Source: a bacterium (GTDB taxonomy: Bacteria > SZUA-79 > Acidulodesulfobacterales > Acidulodesulfobacteraceae). Taken from it: DNA of 33,495 nt. Each line of letters opens with the position of its first letter. Position 1 is the stretch's first letter. The position numbers and the translations under genes were made by a program. The notes under the pieces were generated by a model. That model was not told the DNA's origin. It saw only the letters and a program-made list of their open reading frames with translations, and did no database searches. The stretch spans positions 1 through 33,495 of the forward strand of contig JAKAFU010000021.1 of the NCBI GenBank assembly GCA_021825865.1, given 5' to 3'. This document shows positions 1 through 8,109 of the stretch, one piece after another.

Positions 1-499
1 GTCTTTCAAATTTGCGCTCCAGAACCTTTTCCGCATAAAACGTCAAAAATCTTTTTGAGCGATTTCCGCTGAGTGTAATCCATAAAATAGGTGAAGAATT
101 TACATTTAATTTTTTAATTACAGGCGTATTAATATTTTTAGGCAGGGTATCCAAAATGGCATCTACGTCTGCCGTCACTACTTCATATCTGTGGTCTATA
201 TTTCTGTTTAAATGAAATTCTACGGTCACGGTAGACTGCCCTACGCTGCTGGCGGACATAATGTGCTTTATACCCGAAACGGAATTTACGGCATCCTCAA
301 TTTTCTTAGTAACATCAAGCTCCATTTCTTTTGGACTTGCCCCTGGCAAGGTTGTCGTTATGTTTACGATAGGAAACTGAATATTAGGGTATAAATCGAC
401 TGCGAGCGTGAAGTAGCCGAAAATACCGAGTACAACAAAAATACTTACCATCATTACGGCAAATACCGGTCTTTTAATAGATATATCTGAAATTTTCAT
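1..499 (-). CDS. RND efflux pump, inner-membrane transporter subunit (N-terminal part only)
   Basis: The frame is open from an ATG at 499 to the left edge, so only about the first 166 residues are present. They read MKISDISIKRPVFAVMMVSI, then a first membrane helix, then VDLYPNIQFPIVNITTTLPGASPKEME. This is the standard start of AcrB/MexB-type (HAE1) resistance-nodulation-division transporters: a cytoplasmic amphipathic start, TM1, and the porter domain beginning with the D-YPNI-P motif. Such proteins usually exceed 1000 residues, so the rest lies outside the window. It would export drugs, solvents or toxic metabolites using the proton gradient, together with the adaptor encoded just upstream and an outer-membrane channel not seen here. 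The 214-base gap to the adaptor gene is longer than usual for an operon, but no terminator is evident in it. No clear Shine-Dalgarno sequence precedes the start. The substrate cannot be inferred. Confidence 0.93.
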   Translation of the reverse strand, partial: MKISDISIKRPVFAVMMVSIFVVLGIFGYFTLAVDLYPNIQFPIVNITTTLPGASPKEMELDVTKKIEDAVNSVSGIKHIMSASSVGQSTVTVEFHLNRNIDHRYEVVTADVDAILDTLPKNINTPVIKKLNVNSSPILWITLSGNRSKRFLTFYAEKVLERKFER

Positions 500-713
500 A
501 ATATAATAAATTTATTTTAATTTGCTTCGTTTATTTCAGTTAAATTTTACTATCAAACATATTTGGAAAATTAACTCAGCAGCCTTATTAATTATTTTAT
601 TACTGCATTTAATTCCAATATTTATTGTTATTAAATTACACTCTAAAAATAATAAATGTCAGATTAAATACAATCCTCAGCAAATCTAATATGCAGAGAA
701 TACGTATTAACAA

Positions 714-1928
714 TTAAGCAGCAACAGATACATTCTGCCCGTTCCGCACAAGATTTGAGCCTTTAACTATTACAGAATCATTTTTGGTTATGCCTTTTGT
801 AATTTGTATATAGCCCTTCTTAGTTATACCTGTTTTTACTTTTTTTATGTAAGCTTTACCATTTTTATATATAAAAACAAAATTTCCGGTCAAACCAGTT
901 CTTAAAGATGCTTCTGGTACAAAAAGACCGTTTCTTATTGTTCTGACGTCAACATAAACATTGGCAAACATCTGCGGTCTGAGCATTAACTTATTGTTTT
1001 TAAATAATGCCTTTACTCTTATCATTCTGGTCTGAGGATTAAGCTGAGGGCTTATAAAATATATTTTACCCTTAAATATTTTATTCGGAATACCTTTAAT
1101 CTTTGCAGATACAGTCTGTCCATTTTTAATTTTAGGGATTAGACTTTGGGCAATATGAAATTCTAATTCAAGCGGTTTAAGAGAAACTATTTCATAAGCA
1201 ACTTTGTTTATAGCTACATAATCTCCGATGTTAATATTTCTTTTGTAAACAACGCCGTTAATTAAGGATTTTATTAAAGTATCCCTATAATTCTTCTCGT
1301 CAAATCCTAAAACTGATTTATCGGAATTAAGAGCAGCCAGAGCCATTTTATAGTTTGAAACTGCGGTATCATATTCTAAAGGCGTTAAAAGCTCCTTCTT
1401 ATACAGCATTTTATCACGTTTTAACGTTGTAAGCGCAAGAGAAAGATTTGCCTTATCTTTATTTATTAAGCCTTTCTGAGCCTTTAGAGTATAATATGCT
1501 TTTGTTCTGTCTATAACCGCAAGAACTTCTCCGGAATGAACCGAATTGCCGTCATGCGCATAAATTTTTACTATCTGTCCTGCAGCTCTGGAAGAAACAT
1601 CTGCTGTTTTATAAGGTATGAAGTATCCGGGTGAAGCAATATATACATGCGCATTCATTGTCTTCACTTTTTTAACCGTCACAAGCATATTATGTTTAAC
1701 CGCTATTTTTTTACTGGCGCATGCGCTTAAGGTAAAAACAGAGATCAGAATAAACATCATAAGCAGTGCGGGAGCAATGACATATTTAAAATTCCTTTTT
1801 GTTATCTTACGCTTAGGATCAATGCTGTTAAGGTCTATATGCCGGTTTAAATTATCATTTGAATTATATATTGTTTTGCTATTTTTACTATTTTTATATT
1901 CTAAAAAATTTATAATTTTATTTTTCAT
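714..1928 (-). CDS. RND efflux periplasmic adaptor (HlyD/MexA-type membrane fusion protein), probable lipoprotein
   Basis: 404 residues. After a polar N-terminal stretch of about 47 residues come a basic segment (KRKITKRNFK), a hydrophobic helix at about 50-66 and a lipobox LSAC ending at Cys70, followed by a mature domain typical of RND adaptors. The mature part has a biotinyl-lipoyl-like hairpin (SRAAGQIVKIYAHDGNSVHSG), a short coiled-coil hairpin at about 140-200 and a beta-barrel domain (LFVPEASLRTG, VKTGITKKGYIQI). It should link the inner-membrane pump encoded next to an outer-membrane channel. An AAGGA sequence lies about 9 bases before the ATG, which supports this start even though it leaves an unusually long cytoplasmic extension before the signal sequence. 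It begins 16 bases after the tetR-type gene and is probably cotranscribed with it. Confidence 0.9.
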   Translation of the reverse strand: MKNKIINFLEYKNSKNSKTIYNSNDNLNRHIDLNSIDPKRKITKRNFKYVIAPALLMMFILISVFTLSACASKKIAVKHNMLVTVKKVKTMNAHVYIASPGYFIPYKTADVSSRAAGQIVKIYAHDGNSVHSGEVLAVIDRTKAYYTLKAQKGLINKDKANLSLALTTLKRDKMLYKKELLTPLEYDTAVSNYKMALAALNSDKSVLGFDEKNYRDTLIKSLINGVVYKRNINIGDYVAINKVAYEIVSLKPLELEFHIAQSLIPKIKNGQTVSAKIKGIPNKIFKGKIYFISPQLNPQTRMIRVKALFKNNKLMLRPQMFANVYVDVRTIRNGLFVPEASLRTGLTGNFVFIYKNGKAYIKKVKTGITKKGYIQITKGITKNDSVIVKGSNLVRNGQNVSVAA

Positions 1929-1944
1929 TTTAACAATCCTTTAA

Positions 1945-2559
1945 TTAATTTTTGATTCCGTCAATAAAGATATCAAATATTTCAGCCGATTCTAATTTAA
2001 TTAAATCTTCGTTAAATTCAGCATGATTATTTCTAAAATTATAGATAGCATTAGTTTTAATAAGTGAAATAAGGTAAAAACCGGTCTTTAAGGGGTCCAG
2101 AACATTTTTAAAAATTCCTTCGTCTATGCCTTTAATAATTATTTCAGAGATAAATACCGCATATTTTTTTCTTCTCAAGTTATAAGACTCCTGAGAGGTC
2201 TTCTTTAGAAATACTACGTGCATTTCATCTAAAAAAACTGTTTTAAAAAAATATTTATTTTCGCCTATATATAAAAGGTTTTCATATATTAAAGTTTTAA
2301 TTTTTTCTTCCGGGGTTTCTTTTTTTTCTACTTTATCCGCCATCCTGCTGAACATGGTTTGAAAACCGCTTTTTAAAACATTTTCAAGTACATCGTTTTT
2401 GTCTTTGAAATAAAGATAAATTGTACCTTTCGCCACTCCCGCATTATTCGCCAGCTTATCCATAGTAAAATTGGAAAAACCTTCTTGTTCAATAAGTTTT
2501 CTTGCAGATGCTAAAATACAATCGAATTTATTTATTTTCCCTGTTTCTTCTTCGGCCAT
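1945..2559 (-). CDS. TetR/AcrR-family transcriptional repressor of the adjacent efflux genes
   Basis: 204 residues. The N-terminal helix-turn-helix is clear at about residues 31-51 (FTMDKLANNAGVAKGTIYLY), with the FKDKND sequence typical of TetR proteins following it. The rest is a helical ligand-binding domain with no recognisable specificity. The gene heads the minus-strand set repressor, adaptor, pump. An AAGGA sequence sits 12 bases before the ATG. About 140 bases upstream is a strong promoter whose spacer is occupied by a palindrome of the kind TetR proteins bind, so autorepression and repression of the downstream efflux genes is the likely mode. The inducer is unknown. Confidence 0.93.
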   Translation of the reverse strand: MAEEETGKINKFDCILASARKLIEQEGFSNFTMDKLANNAGVAKGTIYLYFKDKNDVLENVLKSGFQTMFSRMADKVEKKETPEEKIKTLIYENLLYIGENKYFFKTVFLDEMHVVFLKKTSQESYNLRRKKYAVFISEIIIKGIDEGIFKNVLDPLKTGFYLISLIKTNAIYNFRNNHAEFNEDLIKLESAEIFDIFIDGIKN

Positions 2560-2879
2560 TTATGCTGCCATTCCTTAGTTTATTATTTTTAATGCTGTTA
2601 TAACTAGTTTGTTAAAACTATACCTTTTTTTAATATAATTTTACGGCTTTTAAGTATATCAAAGCATATCTCTACAAAAAACCTTATTAGATAGTATTAT
2701 AATGACTTTATAGTCATAAGTCAATAAATTTTAATCTGACAATTAATTACATATATGACATATGTATAAACTAAATGTATAAACTATATAGAAGTTATAA
2801 TATTTAATATATCTATTTTATATTTATATATGGATTTATATTGATATATAAATTTTTATACGGGTAATAATATTTTATA
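2560..2879. other. Intergenic region between the tetR-type gene and the DUF2301-like gene
   Basis: This is a 320-base, very AT-rich stretch. It holds the tetR promoter and operator (2696-2724) and a direct repeat ATGTATAAACTA at 2762-2773 and 2775-2786 (13-base period). The repeat lies about 40 to 60 bases upstream of the tetR -35, so it could be a second regulator site, though by composition alone such repeats are not rare here. I see no gene, tRNA or convincing terminator. Confidence 0.6.
2696..2724 (-). promoter_or_regulatory. Promoter of the tetR-type gene with an operator in its spacer
   Basis: On the minus strand the -35 is TTGACT (2719-2724) and the -10 is TATAAT (2696-2701), separated by exactly 17 bases. 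The spacer holds a perfect 6-base inverted repeat, ATGACT-N4-AGTCAT (2702-2717). The -35 itself contributes a third GACT half-site. Transcription would start near 2689, giving a leader of about 130 bases. A bound TetR-family dimer would cover both promoter elements. This was read directly from the sequence; that the adjacent repressor binds here is inference. Confidence 0.75.
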
Positions 2880-3446
2880 TTAATTTTGGCAATACTGCAT
2901 GAGCGGCTGTTTTATTTTTTTAATTAAAAATGAAAAAGCAAGTACCGCAATAATGAAATATAATATACTAAAGATTATATGAACGGGGAAAGAAGATTGG
3001 ACATTTGCTGCATAAATAATAATGTTTGACAGAATTAATATTGGAAATGACCACAATAGAATCCATCCTTCGTAAAAATGGAAACAATGAGCCTCCTTGC
3101 CATATAAACCGCCAGAACCGGCAAGTACAAATCCAATTGAAATTATGATTAAAATATCTTTAAATGAATTATTAAAATTAATAAAATAAAAAGAAACAGT
3201 ACCAAGAAGTATCCCCGCTATAATACATGAAAGGATAAAAATCTTAACTTCTTTTTTCCACACAAGAAGAAATATTCCTGAAAGCAGCGTCCCGGCTTCA
3301 AATATTGAAAGCCCCAGCAAAATATAACCGGAACTGCTAAAAAAATAGGCTGCAACAAATATTAAAATTCCGGCAAACGCTACCGCATAACCAATTCTAT
3401 AAGTTATATCGTAAGATTTAGGATAATGAATATCTTCCTGACTCAT
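2880..3446 (-). CDS. Integral membrane protein, DUF2301-like
   Basis: 188 residues with about six hydrophobic segments (roughly 17-37, 40-62, 67-90, 96-113, 126-148 and 155-176) and a short basic C-terminus. Between segments four and five is the sequence YGKEAHCFHFYEGW. This resembles the KEA-CF---E signature I associate with DUF2301 membrane proteins, whose function is unknown. The family match is from memory and moderate. The gene follows the M16 peptidase by 69 bases in the same direction. It has no Shine-Dalgarno sequence, but a TATAAT lies 6 bases before its ATG, so it may be transcribed separately as a leaderless message. Confidence 0.75.
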   Translation of the reverse strand: MSQEDIHYPKSYDITYRIGYAVAFAGILIFVAAYFFSSSGYILLGLSIFEAGTLLSGIFLLVWKKEVKIFILSCIIAGILLGTVSFYFINFNNSFKDILIIISIGFVLAGSGGLYGKEAHCFHFYEGWILLWSFPILILSNIIIYAANVQSSFPVHIIFSILYFIIAVLAFSFLIKKIKQPLMQYCQN

Positions 3447-3452
3447 AATAGT

Positions 3453-3458
3453 ATTATA
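3453..3458 (-). promoter_or_regulatory. Possible -10 element giving a leaderless transcript of the DUF2301-like gene
   Basis: A perfect TATAAT ends 6 bases before the ATG, which would put the transcription start at or next to the A of the start codon. The -35 position shows only a weak match (GTTATC at 17-base spacing). The lack of any Shine-Dalgarno sequence fits leaderless translation. In DNA this AT-rich a chance TATAAT is common, so confidence is low. Confidence 0.35.
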
Positions 3459-3515
3459 ATATGCTTAATATATAAGATAACTTTCTTGTTTTTATAATGT
3501 TTTATAATAACCGAA

Positions 3516-4814
3516 TCAACTATGGTCTTTACCTAGAACAGTTATTAACACTTTGTTTTTATCAGAAAATATTTTATTTGTCAAATTAAATATTAAATCA
3601 TCGTTTACGGCTTCTATTTTTTTTAATACCTGATTTTTTGAAATATATTTTTTATAGTATATTTCATTTAAAGCATTCCTGGTCATTAAATTGTTGGAAG
3701 ATTCTAACCCAAGCAAAAAACTGTCGGCTACATGTTTTTTTGCATTTAATATATCATCTGCGCTAATCTTGCTTTCGGACAACTCATTAACAATATTTAA
3801 AATAACGTCCTTTGCCGTCTTAAATTTGTCTTTTGCAACTCCCGCATATATTAATACATAGCCGTCTGTTCTGTGAAAAACGCTGCTGGAATAAATAGAA
3901 TACGCCAGACCTTTTTTTTCTCTCACCTCTTGAAACAGACGGGAACTGACGGAACCGCCGAGAACTGTATTTAAAATTTCCATTACATAATATGCCTTAT
4001 CAGTTTTCTTAATACCGTCAAATCCAAGTATAAAATGAATCTGCTCTAAATCTTTGCTATGAAAAAATTCACCGTAATTTTTAGATATTTTTTTGTTTCC
4101 GCTATTTAAAGTATCTGAACCGTCATAGTTTTCGCCGCTTTTCAATCCGCTATTATTGAATTCATTTTGATTATTTTCTTTATAAAACTTTTTTATAAAT
4201 GAATCTATAGAGACTACTACCTTATTATGGTCTATATTTCCGGCAACAGATACTATAATGTTTTGGGGAACATAATATTCATTAAAATATTTAATAATCT
4301 TATCCCTGTTAAAACTCTGTACAGTTTCAGCGTTTCCCAGTATAGGATTTCCGTAAAGGGAATTACCGTAAAAATCTTCATGAAAAAGGTCATGAACATA
4401 ATCGTACGGATCATCCTGCGCGCCCATGATTTCTTGCAGCACGACAGATTTTTCTTTTTCAATTTCGCTTGCGGAAAACAATGAATTAAACATTATATCC
4501 GTCAGCAAATCAATGGCCCTTTCATAATTTTTTGCTAAGACTTTTGTATAAAAACAGGTTAATTCGTTTCCGGTGAAGGCATTTAATGCTCCTCCCATAA
4601 TATCAATTTCTTTATCAATATCTAAATATGAACGTTTTTTTGTTCCTTTGAAAAGCATATGCTCTATGAAATGCGATATGCCGTTGATATTGGAAGGTTC
4701 ATTCGAACTGCCTGTTTTTACCCAGAAACCGATAGAAATAGAATCAAAATAAGATTTTCTCTCAGTTATAACAGTTGCGCCTGATTCCAAAATATCTTTA
4801 TAAACTTGTCTCAT
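3516..4814 (-). CDS. M16-family zinc metallopeptidase (YmxG/processing-peptidase type)
   Basis: 432 residues. The inverted zinc motif HxxEH is present as HFIEH (His48, Glu51, His52), and the third ligand Glu128 lies in SVVLQEIMG about 76 residues further on, the spacing expected for active M16 peptidases. The second, non-catalytic half has the usual VREKKGLAYSIYS sequence. Residues of about 210-245 form a polar, Asn/Gly/Ser-rich insertion. The position directly after pnp is conserved in many bacteria (the Bacillus neighbour is ymxG). The substrate is not known. The start lies 14 bases after the pnp stop codon, with AGGTG as ribosome binding site overlapping the end of pnp, which suggests coupling. 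Confidence 0.93.
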   Translation of the reverse strand: MRQVYKDILESGATVITERKSYFDSISIGFWVKTGSSNEPSNINGISHFIEHMLFKGTKKRSYLDIDKEIDIMGGALNAFTGNELTCFYTKVLAKNYERAIDLLTDIMFNSLFSASEIEKEKSVVLQEIMGAQDDPYDYVHDLFHEDFYGNSLYGNPILGNAETVQSFNRDKIIKYFNEYYVPQNIIVSVAGNIDHNKVVVSIDSFIKKFYKENNQNEFNNSGLKSGENYDGSDTLNSGNKKISKNYGEFFHSKDLEQIHFILGFDGIKKTDKAYYVMEILNTVLGGSVSSRLFQEVREKKGLAYSIYSSSVFHRTDGYVLIYAGVAKDKFKTAKDVILNIVNELSESKISADDILNAKKHVADSFLLGLESSNNLMTRNALNEIYYKKYISKNQVLKKIEAVNDDLIFNLTNKIFSDKNKVLITVLGKDHS

Positions 4815-4828
4815 ATTTTTTGCACCTG

Positions 4829-6910
4829 TTATAACGCCGCTTTTATGGAAAGTTTAATTTTACCTGCTTTATCAATATCTATAACCTTAACCTTCACCTC
4901 ATCCCCCTCTTTTAGAAAATCGGATACATTTTCAACCCTTTTTTCGTCAAGTTGAGATATATGAACAAGACCGTCCGTTCCCGGAAATATTTCAACAAAA
5001 GCGCCAAAATCCATTATTTTTCTAACTTTTCCATAATAAATCTTTCCTATCTCTGCTTCCTGAGTAATGTCATTTATCATTGCAACGGCAATGTCCAAAG
5101 AATTTTTATCGGATGAATATATATTAACTTTTCCGGTATCATCTATATCTATCTTCGCTCCGCTTTTTTCAATGATTCCTTTAATAACCTTGCCGCCCTG
5201 TCCGATAATTTCTCTGACTTTGTCCGGTTTAACCCTAATTGTTATAATTTGAGGCGCATTTGAAGCAAGTTCTTTTTTAGGTTCGTTAATTGTTTTAAGC
5301 ATAATATCAAGAATGGTAATACGTCCTTCTTTCGCTTGAGCTAAAGCCTTACGCAATATATCGTCGGTTACGCCGGCAATCTTTATATCCATTTGAAGAG
5401 CCGTAACGCCGTTTCTTGTTCCCGCAACTTTAAAATCCATATCCCCGAGATGGTCTTCGTCGCCTAAAATATCAGTTAATATTGCAACCTTTTCATTTTC
5501 TTTTATTAGTCCCATTGCAATACCGGCTATAGGTGATTTAATAGGCACTCCCGCATCCATCAGAGATAAAGTGGCTCCGCAGATTGTTGCCTGGGATGAT
5601 GAACCGTTTGATTCAAGAATTTCGGAAACAACCCTTATCGTATAAGGAAATTCATCCTTGGAAGGAATGACGTATCTTAACGCTTTTTCGCCGAGAGAAC
5701 CATGTCCTATTTCACGTCTGCCTGGTCCCCTTAACGGAGCTACTTCTCCGACGGAAAACGGAGGAAAATTATAATGTATCATAAATCTTTTAGAGGATTC
5801 TTTTTCAGGGGCATCCACAATTTGTTCGTCGAATTTTGTCCCTAACGTCGTTACTACTAAAGCTTGAGTTTCTCCTCTCGTAAAAACTGCAGAACCGTGA
5901 GCCATCGGAATTTCATCTATGGAACAGGTTATCGGTCTGATATCTTTTAAACCCCTGCCGTCTATTCTTTTGCCTTCGTCTAAAATTAAATTTCTTAATA
6001 TATCTTTCTGAATATCTTCAAATACGGCATATATTATATTTTCATTATCAGGATAAATTTCGCTGAATAATGTTTTAGTTCTTTCTCTAAGAGACGATAC
6101 GGCTTCGTTCCTTTCCTGCTTAGAGGTTATCAATATACATTTTTTTAATTCATCGTATACATTTTCCTTAATTTTTTCTATAATCTCTTCAGGTTTATTC
6201 TGTAAAGGAATTTCTATTTTCTTTATATCCAATTGAGAGATAATAGATTTTTGAAATGCTGCTAATTCTTTAATTTTATTATGTCCAAAATTTATTGCGG
6301 AAAGAAGCACTTCTTCGTCTAATTCGTCAAAACTTCCCTCTACCATTGTTATTGCATCGCTTGAACCTGCTATTACCAGATGCGTATCGCTTTTTTCAAT
6401 TTCCTGATAGGTCGGGTTAACGATAAACTCTCCGTTTATCCTTCCTACTCTTACACCTGCGGTAGGACCATTGAAAGGAATCTCTGAAGTTATTAGCGAA
6501 AATGAAACGCCGAGCATAGCGGCCATATCAGGATCATTTTCTTCATCCATCGATACAACCGTTGCAATAACCTGTGTATCCAAAAAATAATTTTCGGGAA
6601 AAAGCGGTCTTATAGGACGGTCTAAAAATCTTGAAGTAAGAACTTCTTTTTCTGTTGCCCTTCCTTCTCTTTTAAAAAAACCTCCGGGTATTCTGCCTGC
6701 AGAATAAAATTTTTCTACGTAATTTACCGTAAGAGGCATAAAATCTATACCTTCTTTAATATTTTTATTTACACAGGTAGTAACAAGCACTTTGGTCTTT
6801 CCGATAGTTACTAATGCGCTGCCGCTAGCCTGCTTAGCTAATCTTCCAGATTCAATAGTAATCTTTTTCCCGTCTAAATCGAAGCTTTCAACAATATAAT
6901 TATTTATCAT
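4829..6910 (-). CDS. pnp: Polyribonucleotide nucleotidyltransferase (PNPase)
   Basis: 693 residues, full length. Order: first RNase PH domain (about 1-220, including FFKREGRATEKE and SRFLDRPIRPLFP), helical linker (about 235-300), and second RNase PH domain with the phosphate and metal site sequence ILGDEDHLGDMDFKVAGT. Then come a KH domain with the GxxG loop (VREIIGQGGKVIKGI) and a C-terminal S1 domain (GKVRKIMDFGAFVEIFPGTDGLVHISQL). PNPase degrades RNA phosphorolytically from the 3' end and works in the mRNA decay complex. It follows rpsO, the standard arrangement. A GAGGA lies 12 bases before the ATG. The rpsO-pnp spacer has a small inverted repeat that could take part in pnp autoregulation. 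Confidence 0.98.
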   Translation of the reverse strand: MINNYIVESFDLDGKKITIESGRLAKQASGSALVTIGKTKVLVTTCVNKNIKEGIDFMPLTVNYVEKFYSAGRIPGGFFKREGRATEKEVLTSRFLDRPIRPLFPENYFLDTQVIATVVSMDEENDPDMAAMLGVSFSLITSEIPFNGPTAGVRVGRINGEFIVNPTYQEIEKSDTHLVIAGSSDAITMVEGSFDELDEEVLLSAINFGHNKIKELAAFQKSIISQLDIKKIEIPLQNKPEEIIEKIKENVYDELKKCILITSKQERNEAVSSLRERTKTLFSEIYPDNENIIYAVFEDIQKDILRNLILDEGKRIDGRGLKDIRPITCSIDEIPMAHGSAVFTRGETQALVVTTLGTKFDEQIVDAPEKESSKRFMIHYNFPPFSVGEVAPLRGPGRREIGHGSLGEKALRYVIPSKDEFPYTIRVVSEILESNGSSSQATICGATLSLMDAGVPIKSPIAGIAMGLIKENEKVAILTDILGDEDHLGDMDFKVAGTRNGVTALQMDIKIAGVTDDILRKALAQAKEGRITILDIMLKTINEPKKELASNAPQIITIRVKPDKVREIIGQGGKVIKGIIEKSGAKIDIDDTGKVNIYSSDKNSLDIAVAMINDITQEAEIGKIYYGKVRKIMDFGAFVEIFPGTDGLVHISQLDEKRVENVSDFLKEGDEVKVKVIDIDKAGKIKLSIKAAL

Positions 6911-6934
6911 CGTAATATTTAATCCTCATCTCTT

Positions 6935-6950
6935 TATATTGACGAATATA
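6935..6950 (-). repeat. Inverted repeat in the rpsO-pnp spacer
   Basis: This is a perfect 6-base inverted repeat, TATATT-N4-AATATA on the minus strand, located 25 bases before the pnp start codon. In enterobacteria the equivalent spacer forms an RNase III-cleaved hairpin used in PNPase autoregulation. Whether this short AU-only stem does anything comparable is unproven. Confidence 0.3.
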
Positions 6951-6986
6951 AAAACCTAACGGCAATATAGTTAAATTAATTTAAAA

Positions 6987-7256
6987 TCATTTTCTAAGTT
7001 CAAGAGATTCTATTAAAGATTTATATCTAGCTTCATCCTTTCCTTTAATATAATCAAGAAGATGCCTTCTTCTCGAAACCATTTTTAAAAGTCCTCTTCT
7101 TGAGTGATGGTCTTTAGCAAACTTCTTAAAGTGTTCGGATAATAAATTAATGCGGTAAGTTAATAACGCAACCTGTACCTCTACAGAACCTGAATCGGAA
7201 TCATGCTGTTTAAATTTTCCGATTATTGACTGTTTTTCTTCTTTTGATATAGCCAT
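6987..7256 (-). CDS. rpsO: 30S ribosomal protein S15
   Basis: 89 residues, the usual S15 length. Characteristic sequences are [20 protein letters not shown] in the N-terminal part and [21 protein letters not shown] in the middle. S15 binds 16S rRNA early in assembly of the small subunit platform. A strong GGAGG ribosome binding site stands 11 bases before the ATG. The gene lies between truB and pnp; the 124-base AT-rich gap to truB could hold its own promoter (a TACAAT -10-like sequence is visible), but no -35 is convincing. Confidence 0.98.
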   Translation of the reverse strand: MAISKEEKQSIIGKFKQHDSDSGSVEVQVALLTYRINLLSEHFKKFAKDHHSRRGLLKMVSRRRHLLDYIKGKDEARYKSLIESLELRK

Positions 7257-7380
7257 TTAATAAACTCCTCCAAAAAATAATTTAATATTGTATGTTAATT
7301 TTTTTTAATAAATAAAAAATAAAATCTAATGTGCAACTGTATTAAACAAAGCAGTAAATATAAAATCGCAAAAATAAGAA

Positions 7381-8109
7381 CTAATGGATTAAATCTATAT
7401 TAATCAGATTACTTGCAATAAAATCTTTGCCTTTTTCAAGGTCTTTAAAGGATACTGCATCTGAAATATCGTATCCGCCGGCGTTTGTCCTTCTAAGAGA
7501 AATAAGGTTGATCGGTAAATTAAAGTTATCCATAATATCTTGCGCAAAAGCTCTTATATATGTGCCTTTAGAAACCCTGCAGCTAAAATTAATAAACAAT
7601 CCTTCTACGGATTTGATTTCGAATTCATATATATGCACCGTTGATGTTTTATTAATAATTTCATCCGGCAATTCATCGCTTTTATTCTTTCTTGCATATT
7701 TATAAAAGGCTATGCCCTTATATTTTTTAGCACTGTACAAAGGAGCTTTTTGAATAATATCTCCTTTTAAATTGCGCAGATAATTTGAAATTTCAACAAC
7801 GTCGTCACCGGAAATTTCTTTTTCTATAATTATTTTACCTGATGCATCAAGCGTATCGGTAAACTTTCCGCATTCAAACGTTCCTTCATATGATTTCGGC
7901 ATATCAAGAAACTTGTCTTGCAATTTTGTCGCATTATTTATTAGAATCGGCAAAACTCCTGTGGCAAACGGATCAATGGTACCTGCATGGCCTACTTTTT
8001 TGCAATTCAATGTTTTCTTTATAAAATTATCTACGCCGAAAGATGTAATATCTGCCGGTTTATCTATTATTAAAAGCCCTGATTTAGAGAATTTGTCTGC
8101 AGTATTCAT
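7381..8109 (-). CDS. truB: tRNA pseudouridine-55 synthase
   Basis: 242 residues. The TruB catalytic motif GHAGTIDPFATGVLPI contains the nucleophile Asp46; LIIDKPADITSF before it and VSKGTYIRAFAQDI later are also family hallmarks. It converts U55 of the tRNA T loop to pseudouridine. The protein is shorter than the E. coli enzyme and appears to lack most of the C-terminal PUA-like domain, as in several other bacteria. The start overlaps the end of nrnA by 26 bases. An AAGGA 5 bases before the ATG supports it and implies translational coupling. Confidence 0.96.
   Translation of the reverse strand: MNTADKFSKSGLLIIDKPADITSFGVDNFIKKTLNCKKVGHAGTIDPFATGVLPILINNATKLQDKFLDMPKSYEGTFECGKFTDTLDASGKIIIEKEISGDDVVEISNYLRNLKGDIIQKAPLYSAKKYKGIAFYKYARKNKSDELPDEIINKTSTVHIYEFEIKSVEGLFINFSCRVSKGTYIRAFAQDIMDNFNLPINLISLRRTNAGGYDISDAVSFKDLEKGKDFIASNLINIDLIH

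Noticed and set aside
212-394. 60-codon plus-strand open frame near the left edge
   Set aside because: It is antisense to the well-supported RND pump N-terminus.
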